Assembly: GCA_900543105.1 (NCBI GenBank)
Contig: UQQA01000001.1
Span: 22,448-86,447 of the forward strand
Length of the DNA: 64,000 nt
Reading direction: 5' to 3'
Source of the DNA: an uncultured Ruminococcus sp.
GTDB taxonomy: Bacteria; Bacillota; Clostridia; Oscillospirales; Ruminococcaceae
Shown: piece after piece, positions 31,209 to 39,229 of the stretch
Layout of the letters: each line of letters opens with the position of its first letter
How positions within the stretch are numbered: position 1 is the first letter of the stretch
The notes under the pieces: generated by a model
Seen by the model: only the letters and a program-made list of their open reading frames with translations
Database searches by the model: none
What the model was told of the DNA's origin: nothing
Made by a program: the position numbers and the translations under genes

Positions 31209-32290
31209 TGGACTTATATATCTATAACGAGAAAATACAGCCGCTTGGAATATGCGATACTTTTATTTCGCTGATATGGATAAAGCGGTACAGTTCGGCA
31301 GGTGCATTCGAACTGTATGTTCCCGCAACGGAATTGAATGTGCGTCTTCTTCAGCCGTTCCGATATTTGTATCGTCCCGAAGTTGATGAGGCTATGTACA
31401 TAAGCACGGTAAAGGAAAAATACGGCGCAGACGAGGGCAAAACTATCATCGTTTCGGGATACAGCATTGACGGCTTGTACCGAAAGCGTGTAATTCCGCA
31501 AAGCATTGATACTTCAAGCGTAATTGCAACGTTGTCCCAATGCAGTGATCTCGGCTGTGAGATACACTTGGATAAATCGGTCGACTGCGGTCTTGAATCC
31601 GGTACTGGATTCTCTGATTCAATGACAATGGAAGAATTTATGCGTTATGTGCTTTCGCAGTATGAACTTGGCTTTGATATGCGGCTCAATGTGTCCGAAA
31701 ACTGTTTGAACGGCAGGATATACAAAGGCAATGACCTTTCGGAAAAGATGATATTTTCGGAAGAATTTGATAATCTCACCAACAGCGTGTATGAATTTTC
31801 CGAAGAAGGCTGTTTCAACTGTATTTACGGCAAGTGCAATGAAGCACCTTCGGGAACGGAAAATGCGAACGATCTGCCGACATTCTGCACGGACAGAGAG
31901 GTTTTCGGCTTAAAGCGAACAGAGAAAACAGTAATTGTTGACCCCGTCATCAAAACCGCAACAAGGTTCATTCCCGATGGTGACGGCGGCGGTTCGTACA
32001 TACGGTATAACTACGTTGACAAAGCGGCAACAAGCGCTTTGCTGAAAGAGAACTGCATTGCGGCACTTTCCGATTATACGGAAAATTTCACAGCAGATGT
32101 TGTTGCTTTTGATAAATACAGAACGGATTTTGATGTCGGTGATATTGTGACCGTTAAAAATGATGTTCGTGGAATAAGATACACGAAACGCATTGAAGAG
32201 GTTCAGGAAACCTTTGACACCTCGGGAATAACAGTCACACCGACATTCGGCATACCGCTGAAAACAATATATGATCTGATCGGAGGTTGA
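31208..32290 (+). CDS. Gp37-like baseplate/tail protein (ReqiPepy6 Gp37 family)
   Basis: The protein has 360 residues. SLIWIKRYSSAGAFELYVPA (about 22-41) and DVGDIVTVKNDVRGI (about 304-318) match the siphovirus ReqiPepy6 Gp37-like family, which takes the place of the tail-associated (Tal) protein. It should form the tail hub. GGGAGG lies upstream of the ATG at 31208. Confidence 0.82.
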   Translation: MDLYIYNEKIQPLGICDTFISLIWIKRYSSAGAFELYVPATELNVRLLQPFRYLYRPEVDEAMYISTVKEKYGADEGKTIIVSGYSIDGLYRKRVIPQSIDTSSVIATLSQCSDLGCEIHLDKSVDCGLESGTGFSDSMTMEEFMRYVLSQYELGFDMRLNVSENCLNGRIYKGNDLSEKMIFSEEFDNLTNSVYEFSEEGCFNCIYGKCNEAPSGTENANDLPTFCTDREVFGLKRTEKTVIVDPVIKTATRFIPDGDGGGSYIRYNYVDKAATSALLKENCIAALSDYTENFTADVVAFDKYRTDFDVGDIVTVKNDVRGIRYTKRIEEVQETFDTSGITVTPTFGIPLKTIYDLIGG

Positions 32291-32292
32291 GT

Positions 32293-32949
32293 ATGGAATC
32301 ATACTTTTTTGACAGTATAAATCATGACAGAATGTACGATTCATCGCATTTTGCAAAGTTTTTCGGACTGTTTGCAGGAAACGGAGTTTTTGCCGATCCT
32401 GCCGATTCAATGATGCCGCTCTCGGACGGCGGAATGAATGTGCGGATAAGCAAGGGCGAATGTTTCATAAACGGTCGGGCGGCATCGGCAAACGGTGATG
32501 ATATTGTAACTTTGTCCACGGGTGATGGTCTGTACAGCCGATATGACCTCATAACCGCACGTCTTGATTTCGGCGAAAGGGATATTCACCCAACTGTTAT
32601 AGAGGGAACAGCGGTCAAAACTCCCGTTTATCCCGAAATGCAAAGAAATGACGCTGTTTATGATATTGCTCTTGCGGCGGTGTGTGTCCGCCCGAATGTT
32701 ATCGAAATAAAGCAGGCAGATATAACCGACCTGCGGCAGGATTCTGATTACTGCGGCATTGTTTCGGGTATGATAGAACAAATTGATGCCAAAAATCTGT
32801 TTGCACAGTACAGAAAACAATGGGAAGACCTGCTTTTGAGCTTTAAAAACGGTGATAAGGTCGCAATCATAACAGAGGACGATACCGCAAGAGGTATGGC
32901 AAGGCGAAATACGTTGAGAAGTGCATATCAGCGAGGTTTTATGATATGA
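32293..32949 (+). CDS. Baseplate / receptor-binding accessory protein
   Basis: The protein has 218 residues. SMESYFFDS-type starts, GECFINGRAASANGDD and RYDLITARLDFGERDI occur in phage structural proteins placed after the Gp37-like gene and are thought to form the upper baseplate. The ATG at 32293 follows GGAGG. A role in host attachment is inferred from position. Confidence 0.65.
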   Translation: MESYFFDSINHDRMYDSSHFAKFFGLFAGNGVFADPADSMMPLSDGGMNVRISKGECFINGRAASANGDDIVTLSTGDGLYSRYDLITARLDFGERDIHPTVIEGTAVKTPVYPEMQRNDAVYDIALAAVCVRPNVIEIKQADITDLRQDSDYCGIVSGMIEQIDAKNLFAQYRKQWEDLLLSFKNGDKVAIITEDDTARGMARRNTLRSAYQRGFMI

Positions 32950-32961
32950 TAGGAGGTCAAA

Positions 32962-33675
32962 ATGAAGTATCTTGAAGAAATAACGGCGGGCAGGACTTGG
33001 ACTTGTGAAAGAAACGGCGTGTATAAAGTGACCTGCGTAGGCGGCGGAAGTACGGGAGTGCTTACCGTTGCAGGCTGTATGGTGTTCAAAGAGGGTGGCG
33101 TTACAAAATTTGGCAGTCTGATTTCGGCAAGCGGCGGAACTATCAACGGCAAAGGTGTATATATTCAAAATGCATCTGATAATCAGAATATGAAAGCAGG
33201 CGGAGTTGGCGGTTATACATCCTATTGCTATGGCGGTGCGGGTGCAGAATTGAAAGGCAGCAGCAACCCGTATGCGTTGAGTGCGGTGCTTAACGGCGGC
33301 GGTGCAGGAGTTACGGGTTACGGCTACGGTGCAGGCGGCGGTTCGGCAGGAACTGCTTGCAGAGTGAATTGCACAAACTCAAGCAACTCTGCTACAACAA
33401 ATACCGTGTACTTCTATCCTTTGTCGGGTGAAGCAGGTGACCTTCGTGTCGGTATTTTTGAACTGAAAAGCGGTCAGAGTATCCCTATTGAAATCGGTTC
33501 GGGCGGAACAAAGAACGCACTCGATTTCAGCAATATGAATACGGTGCTGAATTCAACTTTTACAAGCTACAAGAGCCATAATTTCAGCAATGATAATATT
33601 ATTGCCTGCAAAGCCAATATTACAAACGGTTTAAGCGGTATCTGCATTATCGAGTTTTTCGGTGATTCTTTTTAA
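32962..33675 (+). CDS. Glycine-rich tail fibre/adhesin
   Basis: The protein has 237 residues with glycine-rich stretches (about 70-125, such as GGAGVTGYGYGAGGG) that can form polyglycine sandwich tips as in T-even fibre adhesins. The N-terminus (KYLEEITAGRTWTCERNGVYKVTCVGGGS) is a known fibre motif. It likely binds the host surface and may be variable between strains. GGAGG precedes the ATG. Confidence 0.75.
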   Translation: MKYLEEITAGRTWTCERNGVYKVTCVGGGSTGVLTVAGCMVFKEGGVTKFGSLISASGGTINGKGVYIQNASDNQNMKAGGVGGYTSYCYGGAGAELKGSSNPYALSAVLNGGGAGVTGYGYGAGGGSAGTACRVNCTNSSNSATTNTVYFYPLSGEAGDLRVGIFELKSGQSIPIEIGSGGTKNALDFSNMNTVLNSTFTSYKSHNFSNDNIIACKANITNGLSGICIIEFFGDSF

Positions 33676-33687
33676 GGGGGAAATAAA

Positions 33688-33996
33688 ATGTTTGCATATT
33701 TAAACAACGGTTATGTTCAATATCTTCTTACCGATAAAAATTTTTCGGAATATGATGATGATTTCAAAAGTCATTGTGTTGAATGTTCCGAAGATACAGC
33801 GGTCGGAATGAAATCTGACCCGTTGAATGGTGAGTTCTTCAATGAAGATCCCATTCACATTGAAAGTTCGGAAGAAACGAATGAGAACAGTATCTCCGAC
33901 CTTGAAATTGCTATTGCAGAACTCGCCGAAAAGCAGGAACTTGACAAGCAGGAGATCGAAACCGCAATTGCCGAACTTGCAGAAACCTTAATGTAA
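33688..33996 (+). CDS. Small acidic tail-module protein
   Basis: The protein has 102 residues and is very acidic. The C-terminus contains two related helical repeats (IAIAELAEKQELDKQEIE and TAIAELAETL). It lies between the fibre and the XkdX-like gene; proteins here are often fibre chaperones. The function is inferred from position only. Confidence 0.55.
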   Translation: MFAYLNNGYVQYLLTDKNFSEYDDDFKSHCVECSEDTAVGMKSDPLNGEFFNEDPIHIESSEETNENSISDLEIAIAELAEKQELDKQEIETAIAELAETLM

Positions 33997-34008
33997 AGGA
34001 GGATTATT

Positions 34009-34149
34009 ATGGCGAAAATCTATTATGACCTTATAATCAGCGGCAGAAGAATCATTGATAATGTTCCGCTCAAATGGAGAAAAGAAGTTGAAAAAATGTT
34101 GGAGGGTGATGCAGATGAAGATAACAGAAATGTTTCTGACACCAAGTAA
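34009..34149 (+). CDS. XkdX/CD1375-like small protein
   Basis: An ATG at 34009 with AAAGGAGG upstream encodes 46 residues. KIYYDLIISGRRIIDNVP followed by W is the typical XkdX-family pattern of small proteins just before lysis genes in Firmicutes phages. It overlaps the amidase start in another frame. The function is unknown. Confidence 0.75.
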   Translation: MAKIYYDLIISGRRIIDNVPLKWRKEVEKMLEGDADEDNRNVSDTK

Positions 34150-34849
34150 ATATGTCCGTCCCCAGATAAAGCTTGCAAAAGTGACGAAGATAGCTGTTCA
34201 CTATGTCGGAAATCCTAACACATCAGCACTTGCAAACAGAAACTACTTTGAAAACTGCGGCAAAACGGGTGCAAGATATGTTTCTTCGCACTACATAATC
34301 GGACTTGACGGCGAAATAATTCAATGTATTCCCTTGGACGAGTGGTCTTACTGTACAAATCAGGCGAACGGATACAGCATTTCAATTGAGTGCTGTCACC
34401 CAGACAGCACGGGCAAATTTACAGATGAAACCGAAAAAAACCTGGCTGAATTATGTGTTTTCCTTTGCAAAAAGTTCGGTCTTACCGAGGAAGATATAAT
34501 CAGACACTACGATGTTACGGGTAAGCAGTGCCCTTTGTACTGGTCACCGACAAAATATGTTTCAAAGGAAGTAGCAGACGGAAGATTTAATGCTTTTAAG
34601 GCGAAGGTATCTGTTCTGCTCAATAAAAGCGGAGATTTTCCGTACAAGGTCAGAATTACGGATAACGAACTCAATGTAAGAAGTGGTGCAGGAACAAACA
34701 ATCCCGTTGTTTGCATTCTGAAAAAAGGTGGGGTATATACAATTGTCGATGAAAAGGACGTAAATGGGTACAAATGGGGTCTGCTCAAATCGTATTCAAG
34801 CAAGAGAAACGGCTGGATCTCATTGAAATACACGGAGAAATTAAGGTGA
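34115..34849 (+). CDS. Endolysin: N-acetylmuramoyl-L-alanine amidase with SH3b domain
   Basis: The protein has 244 residues. The amidase_2 domain (about 20-150) shows zinc ligands in KIAVHYVG and HYDVTGKQCP, with the catalytic-site segment SHYIIGLDGEIIQCIP. A C-terminal SH3b wall-binding domain (about 180-244) begins NELNVRSGAGTNNPV. It cuts the bond between muramic acid and L-Ala at lysis. I chose the ATG at 34115, 8 nt after GGAGGG. It has no signal peptide, so it needs the holin that follows. Confidence 0.92.
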   Translation: MKITEMFLTPSKYVRPQIKLAKVTKIAVHYVGNPNTSALANRNYFENCGKTGARYVSSHYIIGLDGEIIQCIPLDEWSYCTNQANGYSISIECCHPDSTGKFTDETEKNLAELCVFLCKKFGLTEEDIIRHYDVTGKQCPLYWSPTKYVSKEVADGRFNAFKAKVSVLLNKSGDFPYKVRITDNELNVRSGAGTNNPVVCILKKGGVYTIVDEKDVNGYKWGLLKSYSSKRNGWISLKYTEKLR

Positions 34850-34853
34850 TAAT

Positions 34854-35066
34854 ATGAAAATTGACTGGAGAAGAAAGCTGTCGAGCCGCAAGTTCTGGGC
34901 AGCTGTCGCAGGTGTTATCATCAGCGTTATGGTCACATTCAATGTTGATGCTGTAACGCAGGAACGTGTTGCAGGAGTTATTTCTGCGGCAGGAACTCTT
35001 GCGGTATATATGCTTGCAGAAAGTACAGCGGATAAAGCCGCAGTAAAGAAGAACAAGGAGGAGTGA
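34854..35066 (+). CDS. Phi LC3-type holin
   Basis: The protein has 70 residues. KIDWRRKLSSRKFWAAVAG and two hydrophobic segments (about 15-31 and 39-57) with a basic C-terminus match phi LC3-family holins. It forms the membrane holes that release the amidase. The gene starts 4 nt after the amidase stop. Confidence 0.85.
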   Translation: MKIDWRRKLSSRKFWAAVAGVIISVMVTFNVDAVTQERVAGVISAAGTLAVYMLAESTADKAAVKKNKEE

Positions 35067-35068
35067 CC

Positions 35069-35395
35069 GTGGATATTGTAGTTATCGTTGTCGGCTGGAT
35101 AATTTCAGCTTTCGGCGTAGGCAGCATAGTTTCCGCACATATAAACAAACGAATCGAAAAGGTCCAGCAAAAACAAAAAGAGCAGGACATAAAGCAGAAT
35201 GCGGTTGAAAAGGGTGTGCAGGCACTTTTGCGTTCCGAGATAATACGAATGTACAACAAATACTCCGAACTTGGCAGATTTCCGATTTATGAGCGTGAAA
35301 ATCTTGAACATCTTTATGCGGAGTACAAGGCTCTTGGTGGGAATGGAGTTGTGGAGGGATTGGTTGAGAATTTGAATGAGCTGCCTGCGCAGTAG
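35069..35395 (+). CDS. Membrane-anchored coiled-coil lysis accessory protein
   Basis: About 108 residues from a GTG at 35069 with AGGAGG 7 nt upstream. One N-terminal membrane helix (VVIVVGWIISAFGVGSIV) is followed by a charged coiled coil (KRIEKVQQKQKEQDIKQ). The architecture resembles XhlA/holin-associated proteins. It lies directly after the holin, so it is probably the second lysis membrane protein. Confidence 0.65.
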   Translation: MDIVVIVVGWIISAFGVGSIVSAHINKRIEKVQQKQKEQDIKQNAVEKGVQALLRSEIIRMYNKYSELGRFPIYERENLEHLYAEYKALGGNGVVEGLVENLNELPAQ

Positions 35396-35417
35396 AATTG
35401 AATAGTTTTTGTTTAAG

Positions 35418-35453
35418 CCGCCGGAGGAGTTTTTTCTTCGGCGGGATTTTTTT
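35418..35453 (+). terminator. Terminator of the late operon
   Basis: CCGCCGG (35418-35424) pairs with the CTTCGGCGG arm (35436-35444) and is followed by GAT and seven T. It marks the end of the structural and lysis operon. Confidence 0.8.
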
Positions 35454-35546
35454 GTCCATATTTCGCCAAAACGGTGCAATTATCCACAGTGGAAAATTAG
35501 AAGTATAAAAATATATTTCTACATTACGGATTTGGAGGTAAAAATC

Positions 35547-35741
35547 ATGAATGAAGTACCTTATAACGAACGCTTTACACTTTCAATAAAAGAGGCAGCG
35601 TTATATTTTCATATAGGTATAAAAAAGATGAGAATGCTTGCGGATAATAATCTCGGAGATTTTGCTGTTATCAGCGGGAATCGTTATCTTATAATACGCA
35701 CAAAATTTGAGGAATATCTTTGCAGGAATTATACGATATAA
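35547..35741 (+). CDS. Excisionase-like protein 1
   Basis: The protein has 64 residues. LSIKEAALYFHIGIKKMRML followed by a short wing (GNRYLIIRTKFEEYL) is the winged-helix pattern of Tn916-type Xis and excisionase-family DNA-binding domains. The ATG at 35547 follows TTTGGAGGT. It is upstream of a second excisionase and the integrase, so the three probably form the integration module. Confidence 0.8.
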   Translation: MNEVPYNERFTLSIKEAALYFHIGIKKMRMLADNNLGDFAVISGNRYLIIRTKFEEYLCRNYTI

Positions 35742-35827
35742 TAAGGCTTTGTCTGCCAAAAGGAGTTGACTTTCCTGCGGCATGACGGTAATATACTACT
35801 ACCGAAATAAGCAGGGAGGTGATACCG

Positions 35828-36070
35828 GTGAATAAACCGTTGTTAGAAGATAAGGCTTTACTTACTGTAGAAGAAACAGCAAAGTTGTTTGGATTAAGCA
35901 GAAGAAAGCTGTTCCGTTTGACAAATGAGAAAAATCTATCTTTTATGGCAATGTACGGAACACGAAAGTTAGTCATCAAGGACGAATTTTTAGTATATCT
36001 GAGTAAACCCGAAATTAAGGAGGAGTTAGCAAATGGCAAGCCAAGGACAAAGAAGAGATTCGAAACATAG
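35828..36070 (+). CDS. Excisionase-like protein 2
   Basis: The protein has 80 residues and starts at GTG 35828 with GGGAGG upstream. TVEETAKLFGLSRRKLFRL and the following GTRKLVIKDEFLVYL repeat the Xis winged-helix pattern. It overlaps the integrase start by 38 nt. Two tandem Xis-like proteins, only partly alike, may bind different arm sites or one may control int expression. Confidence 0.8.
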   Translation: MNKPLLEDKALLTVEETAKLFGLSRRKLFRLTNEKNLSFMAMYGTRKLVIKDEFLVYLSKPEIKEELANGKPRTKKRFET

Positions 36071-37304
36071 GATTCTGCATACAGGAGAATCTATAAGAGC
36101 AAACGGTAAATATCAGTACAAGTACACAGTTGACGGGAAGATAAAGTTCCTGTATAGCTGGCGACTTGTTCCGACAGATCCGCAGCCGGTGGGAAAGCAG
36201 CCTTGTCTTTCACTCAGGGAGCTGGAGAAGATTGCAGGAATGGACATGGAGTCCAGATTAGATCCGCTGGGCAAGAAAATGACGATCAGAGAACTGGTTG
36301 CTCGTTATCTGAAAACCAGAACGGGTGTCAAGCATAATACGCTTATGAATTATGGATTTGTAACGAATATATTGGAAAAAGAAGATTTTGGAGCAAGAAA
36401 GATTACCGAAATCAAGACATCCGATGCAAAGCTTTTCTTAATTAAGATGCAGGAGGAGGGTAGAGGGTCAAGTACCATTAAAACTGTAAGAGGAGTGTTA
36501 AGACCGGCTTTCCAGATGGCAGTTGATGATGATATTCTTATGAAGAACCCGTTCGGATTTGAGTTGGTGGGTGTTATAATTAATACCGAACATACAAGGC
36601 AGGCTATTACAAAGGAGCAGATGAACCGATTCTTAAAGTTCGTGCGGTATGATAATGTGTACTATAAATACTACGATGCATTTTACATCCTTTTTCATAC
36701 GGGCTTGAGAATATCAGAGTTTTGCGGACTTACCACTAATGATTTGGATATGGAAAACAGGGTTATCAATATCGATCATCAGCTGCAGAGAACATCAAAG
36801 ATGGAATATGTTATTGAATCCACGAAAACAAATGCCGGAACACGCAAAATTCCTATGACTGAAGATGTGTATCAAACATTCAAACGTATTCTTGAAAATC
36901 GACCTAAGGATCTTCCTGAGATTATGGTTGCAGGGCATTGTGGATTCCTATATAGAGATAGTCAAGGCAGACCGGAAGTGTCAATGCACTGGCAGCACCG
37001 ATTTAAGCATGCAGTTCAGAGATACAATGATATTTTCAAGCTGCAGATGCCGAGTATCACTCCTCATGTATGCCGCCATACATATTGCAGCAATCAGGCG
37101 AAAGCCGGAATGAATCCCAAGACTCTGCAGTATCTTATGGGCCACTCCGATATTTCGGTCACGATGAATACTTATACACATCTTGGTATGGATGATGCGA
37201 AAGATGAAATGATAAGGCTTGAAGAATTGGAGCAGGCAAGAAAGGAAATTGAAAAGACAAAAGAAACTGCTCCAATGCAGCAGGATATGTTTAAGGCAAT
37301 CTGA
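36033..37304 (+). CDS. int: Tn916-type tyrosine integrase
   Basis: The protein has 423 residues. The N-terminal arm-binding domain (RRDSKHRILHTGES, YKYTVDGKIKFLYSWRLV) is that of Tn916 Int. A SAM-like core-binding domain follows. The catalytic residues are Arg in TGLRISEF (about 225), HVCRHTYC (His and Arg, about 344-348), LMGHSDIS (His about 371) and the Tyr nucleophile in MNTYTH (about 380). It inserts and, with Xis, excises the prophage. The candidate attR lies about 235 bp beyond its stop. Confidence 0.92.
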   Translation: MASQGQRRDSKHRILHTGESIRANGKYQYKYTVDGKIKFLYSWRLVPTDPQPVGKQPCLSLRELEKIAGMDMESRLDPLGKKMTIRELVARYLKTRTGVKHNTLMNYGFVTNILEKEDFGARKITEIKTSDAKLFLIKMQEEGRGSSTIKTVRGVLRPAFQMAVDDDILMKNPFGFELVGVIINTEHTRQAITKEQMNRFLKFVRYDNVYYKYYDAFYILFHTGLRISEFCGLTTNDLDMENRVINIDHQLQRTSKMEYVIESTKTNAGTRKIPMTEDVYQTFKRILENRPKDLPEIMVAGHCGFLYRDSQGRPEVSMHWQHRFKHAVQRYNDIFKLQMPSITPHVCRHTYCSNQAKAGMNPKTLQYLMGHSDISVTMNTYTHLGMDDAKDEMIRLEELEQARKEIEKTKETAPMQQDMFKAI

Positions 37305-37316
37305 AATAAATTAGTG

Positions 37317-37354
37317 CAGACACATCAGCTTTATAGTTGGGGTGTCTGTTTTTT
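37317..37354 (+). terminator. Terminator after the integrase
   Basis: CAGACAC (37317-37323) pairs with GTGTCTG (37342-37348) and is followed by six T. Confidence 0.75.
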
Positions 37355-37387
37355 GATTTGTGGTCGTTTTTTATTTTTGGCTTTTTC

Positions 37388-37416
37388 TTGCAAATTCACA
37401 ACAAATATACTATAAT
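37388..37416 (+). promoter_or_regulatory. Promoter between integrase and attR
   Basis: TTGCAA (37388-37393) and TATAAT (37411-37416) are 17 bp apart. An AGTGGC/GCCACT inverted repeat follows within 45 bp. The region 37417-37708 holds no gene; the promoter could drive a short RNA or read out of the prophage toward the phosphatase gene. Confidence 0.5.
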
Positions 37417-37539
37417 ATATAGTGTTAGTGGCACCGAGGTTTCTTTTTACAGCCACTGAAAGATATTGACAGTTATTTAGTGTAGCATTGCAGAAGGTAA
37501 AATTTGTATTAACTTGTTTAAAACCTATGGTAGTCTGCT

Positions 37540-37552
37540 CCGCACGAATTGA
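37540..37552. repeat. Candidate attR core
   Basis: The sequence CCGCACGAATTGA is identical to 3101-3113. GTAGTC and GACTAC arms surround it. Its position after the integrase and before the host phosphatase gene fits the right prophage end. Confidence 0.5.
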
Positions 37553-37708
37553 CTACTACATGACTACTTTTGAAATCTACACTTTGCCTCAATTTGCACT
37601 ATTTTGCCTATACTGACACATTTTCACGGATAATGTGTACAACAATTTTATCACCCGTAAACCACGCAGAATAGGGCAAATCACGGCAATTAGGGATAGG
37701 AGATAGCT

Positions 37709-38170
37709 ATGATAAAAATACTATTCGTCTGCCACGGCAATATATGCCGAAGCACAATGGCGCAGAGCGTCTTTCAGGATATGGTGAATAAGGCAGGGCT
37801 TGCCGAGCGGTTCGATATCGATTCTGCCGCTACAAGCACTGAGGAGATAGGCAATCCGCCGCATCACGGCACTGCTGCCGAGCTTCGCAGGCATGGTATT
37901 CCCGTTATCCCGCACCGTGCGCGCCAGCTCACCAAGGCCAATGCGGAACGCTTCGACTATCTCATCGGAATGGACACAGCCAACATACGCAATATGCGCA
38001 GAATGACAGGCGCAGACGACAAGATCTACAAGCTTTTGGCGTTTGCGGATATTGACAGGGACGTTGCCGATCCGTGGTACACGGGCGATTTCGCAGCGAC
38101 TTACACCGATGTTACGCTCGGCTGCGAAAAGCTGCTCGAAAAGCTGAAGGAGGAACTTCGCGATGAATAA
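37709..38170 (+). CDS. Low-molecular-weight protein-tyrosine phosphatase family
   Basis: The protein has 153 residues. FVCHGNICRSTMA (6-18) holds the C-x5-R-S catalytic loop with the nucleophilic Cys at about 8, and DPWYTGDF (about 121-128) supplies the general acid Asp. The family includes protein-tyrosine phosphatases and arsenate reductases; the DPWY form favours phosphatase. The ATG has TAGGAGA upstream. It overlaps the next small gene and is the first host gene right of the prophage. Confidence 0.88.
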   Translation: MIKILFVCHGNICRSTMAQSVFQDMVNKAGLAERFDIDSAATSTEEIGNPPHHGTAAELRRHGIPVIPHRARQLTKANAERFDYLIGMDTANIRNMRRMTGADDKIYKLLAFADIDRDVADPWYTGDFAATYTDVTLGCEKLLEKLKEELRDE

Positions 38171-38351
38171 TGCAAAAGCCACCAACTGCGAAAGCTGCGT
38201 AAACTACGTTTATGACGATGATTACGACTGCTTCACCTGCATGGCGAACCTCGACGAGGACGAGATGGGCAGATTTCTCACCGGCACGAACTACACCTGC
38301 CCGTACTTCCGACTTGACGATGAATACGGCGTTGTAAAGCATCAGATGTGA
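38163..38351 (+). CDS. Small Cys-rich protein (DUF6472-like)
   Basis: The protein has 62 residues. CESCVNYVYDDDYDCFTC and a late CPYF give four or more Cys in a zinc-binding pattern. It matches small proteins of Oscillospiraceae annotated as DUF6472. It overlaps the phosphatase stop by 8 nt, so the two are co-translated. The function is unknown. Confidence 0.7.
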   Translation: MNNAKATNCESCVNYVYDDDYDCFTCMANLDEDEMGRFLTGTNYTCPYFRLDDEYGVVKHQM

Positions 38352-38418
38352 TTATAATACTAATTTTTAATCAAAGTGTAGACAAAAAATCGGCGCAAAA
38401 GCCATCTAAACCTGTTTA

Positions 38419-38517
38419 TACTAAACACCATTTAAAATTTGGAAAAATCAAGCCGACAATCTTGAATATATGGGATTTCGGCACAGATTTTTTCCTGTAT
38501 TTTATTGGTGTTTAGTA
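38419..38517. repeat. Short inverted-repeat element A, copy 1
   Basis: A 99-bp unit has terminal inverted repeats TACTAAACACCA and TGGTGTTTAGTA and encodes nothing. Three more copies lie at 40648-40932, 47487-47586 and 59683-59782. About 60 bp on its left (38357-38418) also recurs beside copy 3. It looks like a MITE. Confidence 0.75.
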
Positions 38518-38542
38518 TTAATATTTCGTCGGAGGAGATATG

Positions 38543-38577
38543 AAAAGCGCCCGTTCTGATTGCAAACGGGCGCTTTT
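38543..38577. terminator. Terminator of the small membrane protein gene
   Basis: AAAAGCGCCCGTT (38543-38555) and AACGGGCGCTTTT (38565-38577) form a strong symmetrical hairpin usable in both directions. It follows the minus-strand gene at 38592. Confidence 0.75.
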
Positions 38578-38591
38578 ATCAACAATATGTA

Positions 38592-38972
38592 TTATGCAAG
38601 CTTTATTGTACTGTACGTATAAGCTCCTGAGAGGATAAGCAGGAGGATATCGCCAAAGTTGAAGCTTCCGCCGACAATGCTCATTATAAGTGAAAGCACC
38701 GAGAGAACGGTCATAACTATGCCCCATATAAACGCATTCCTGCCGTCCTTTTTGAAAAGTCCGTAAAAGCACATAGCACCGAAGCCTATAGCCGTGAAAG
38801 CGATGCCGATGATATTTCCGAGCATTCCGAGTGCTGTTCCGCTCTTTGTCATGGAGAAAAGCGCCCAGCTCATAAAATAGCCGTGACCGAACAACGAACG
38901 CACTCCGAGCCATATCGCCGAAAGTGCGAGAATTCCGCATAAAACCGATGAAACGTTTAAAACCTTTTTCAT
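38592..38972 (-). CDS. Four-helix membrane protein of unknown function
   Basis: The protein has 126 residues with four hydrophobic segments (about 5-25, 45-65, 77-97 and 100-120) and almost no soluble part. No family-specific motif is recognised. The ATG at 38972 has AAGGGGGG upstream. A good promoter and a strong terminator make it a single-gene unit. Confidence 0.7.
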   Translation of the reverse strand: MKKVLNVSSVLCGILALSAIWLGVRSLFGHGYFMSWALFSMTKSGTALGMLGNIIGIAFTAIGFGAMCFYGLFKKDGRNAFIWGIVMTVLSVLSLIMSIVGGSFNFGDILLLILSGAYTYSTIKLA

Positions 38973-39000
38973 TTTTGCCCCCCTTATGTCAGTTTCTTAT

Positions 39001-39029
39001 ATAATAGCATAAAAAATGCACCGTGTCAA
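39001..39029 (-). promoter_or_regulatory. Promoter of the membrane protein gene
   Basis: On the minus strand TTGACA (39024-39029) and TATTAT (39001-39006) are 17 bp apart, about 30 bp upstream of the ATG at 38972. Confidence 0.65.
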
Positions 39030-39165
39030 ATTTTGTCACGCTATTCATTATTCTAAAAAGTACTTCTCCCCTGCTCTGCTGTTGAGTAAACGCTGATCAA
39101 TAATAATATTTGCACAAGATATAACTTGATTTTATATACCATATAACATATTTTTATAGAAACAC

Positions 39166-39194
39166 TGTACAAATACTTCCTGCCGTGGTATAAT
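39166..39194 (+). promoter_or_regulatory. Promoter of the sodium symporter gene
   Basis: TGTACA (39166-39171) and TATAAT (39189-39194) are 17 bp apart, about 35 bp before the ATG at 39230. Confidence 0.6.
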
Positions 39195-39229
39195 AAAAAT
39201 ATTATTGTATTGAAACGGAGAGAATTCAA

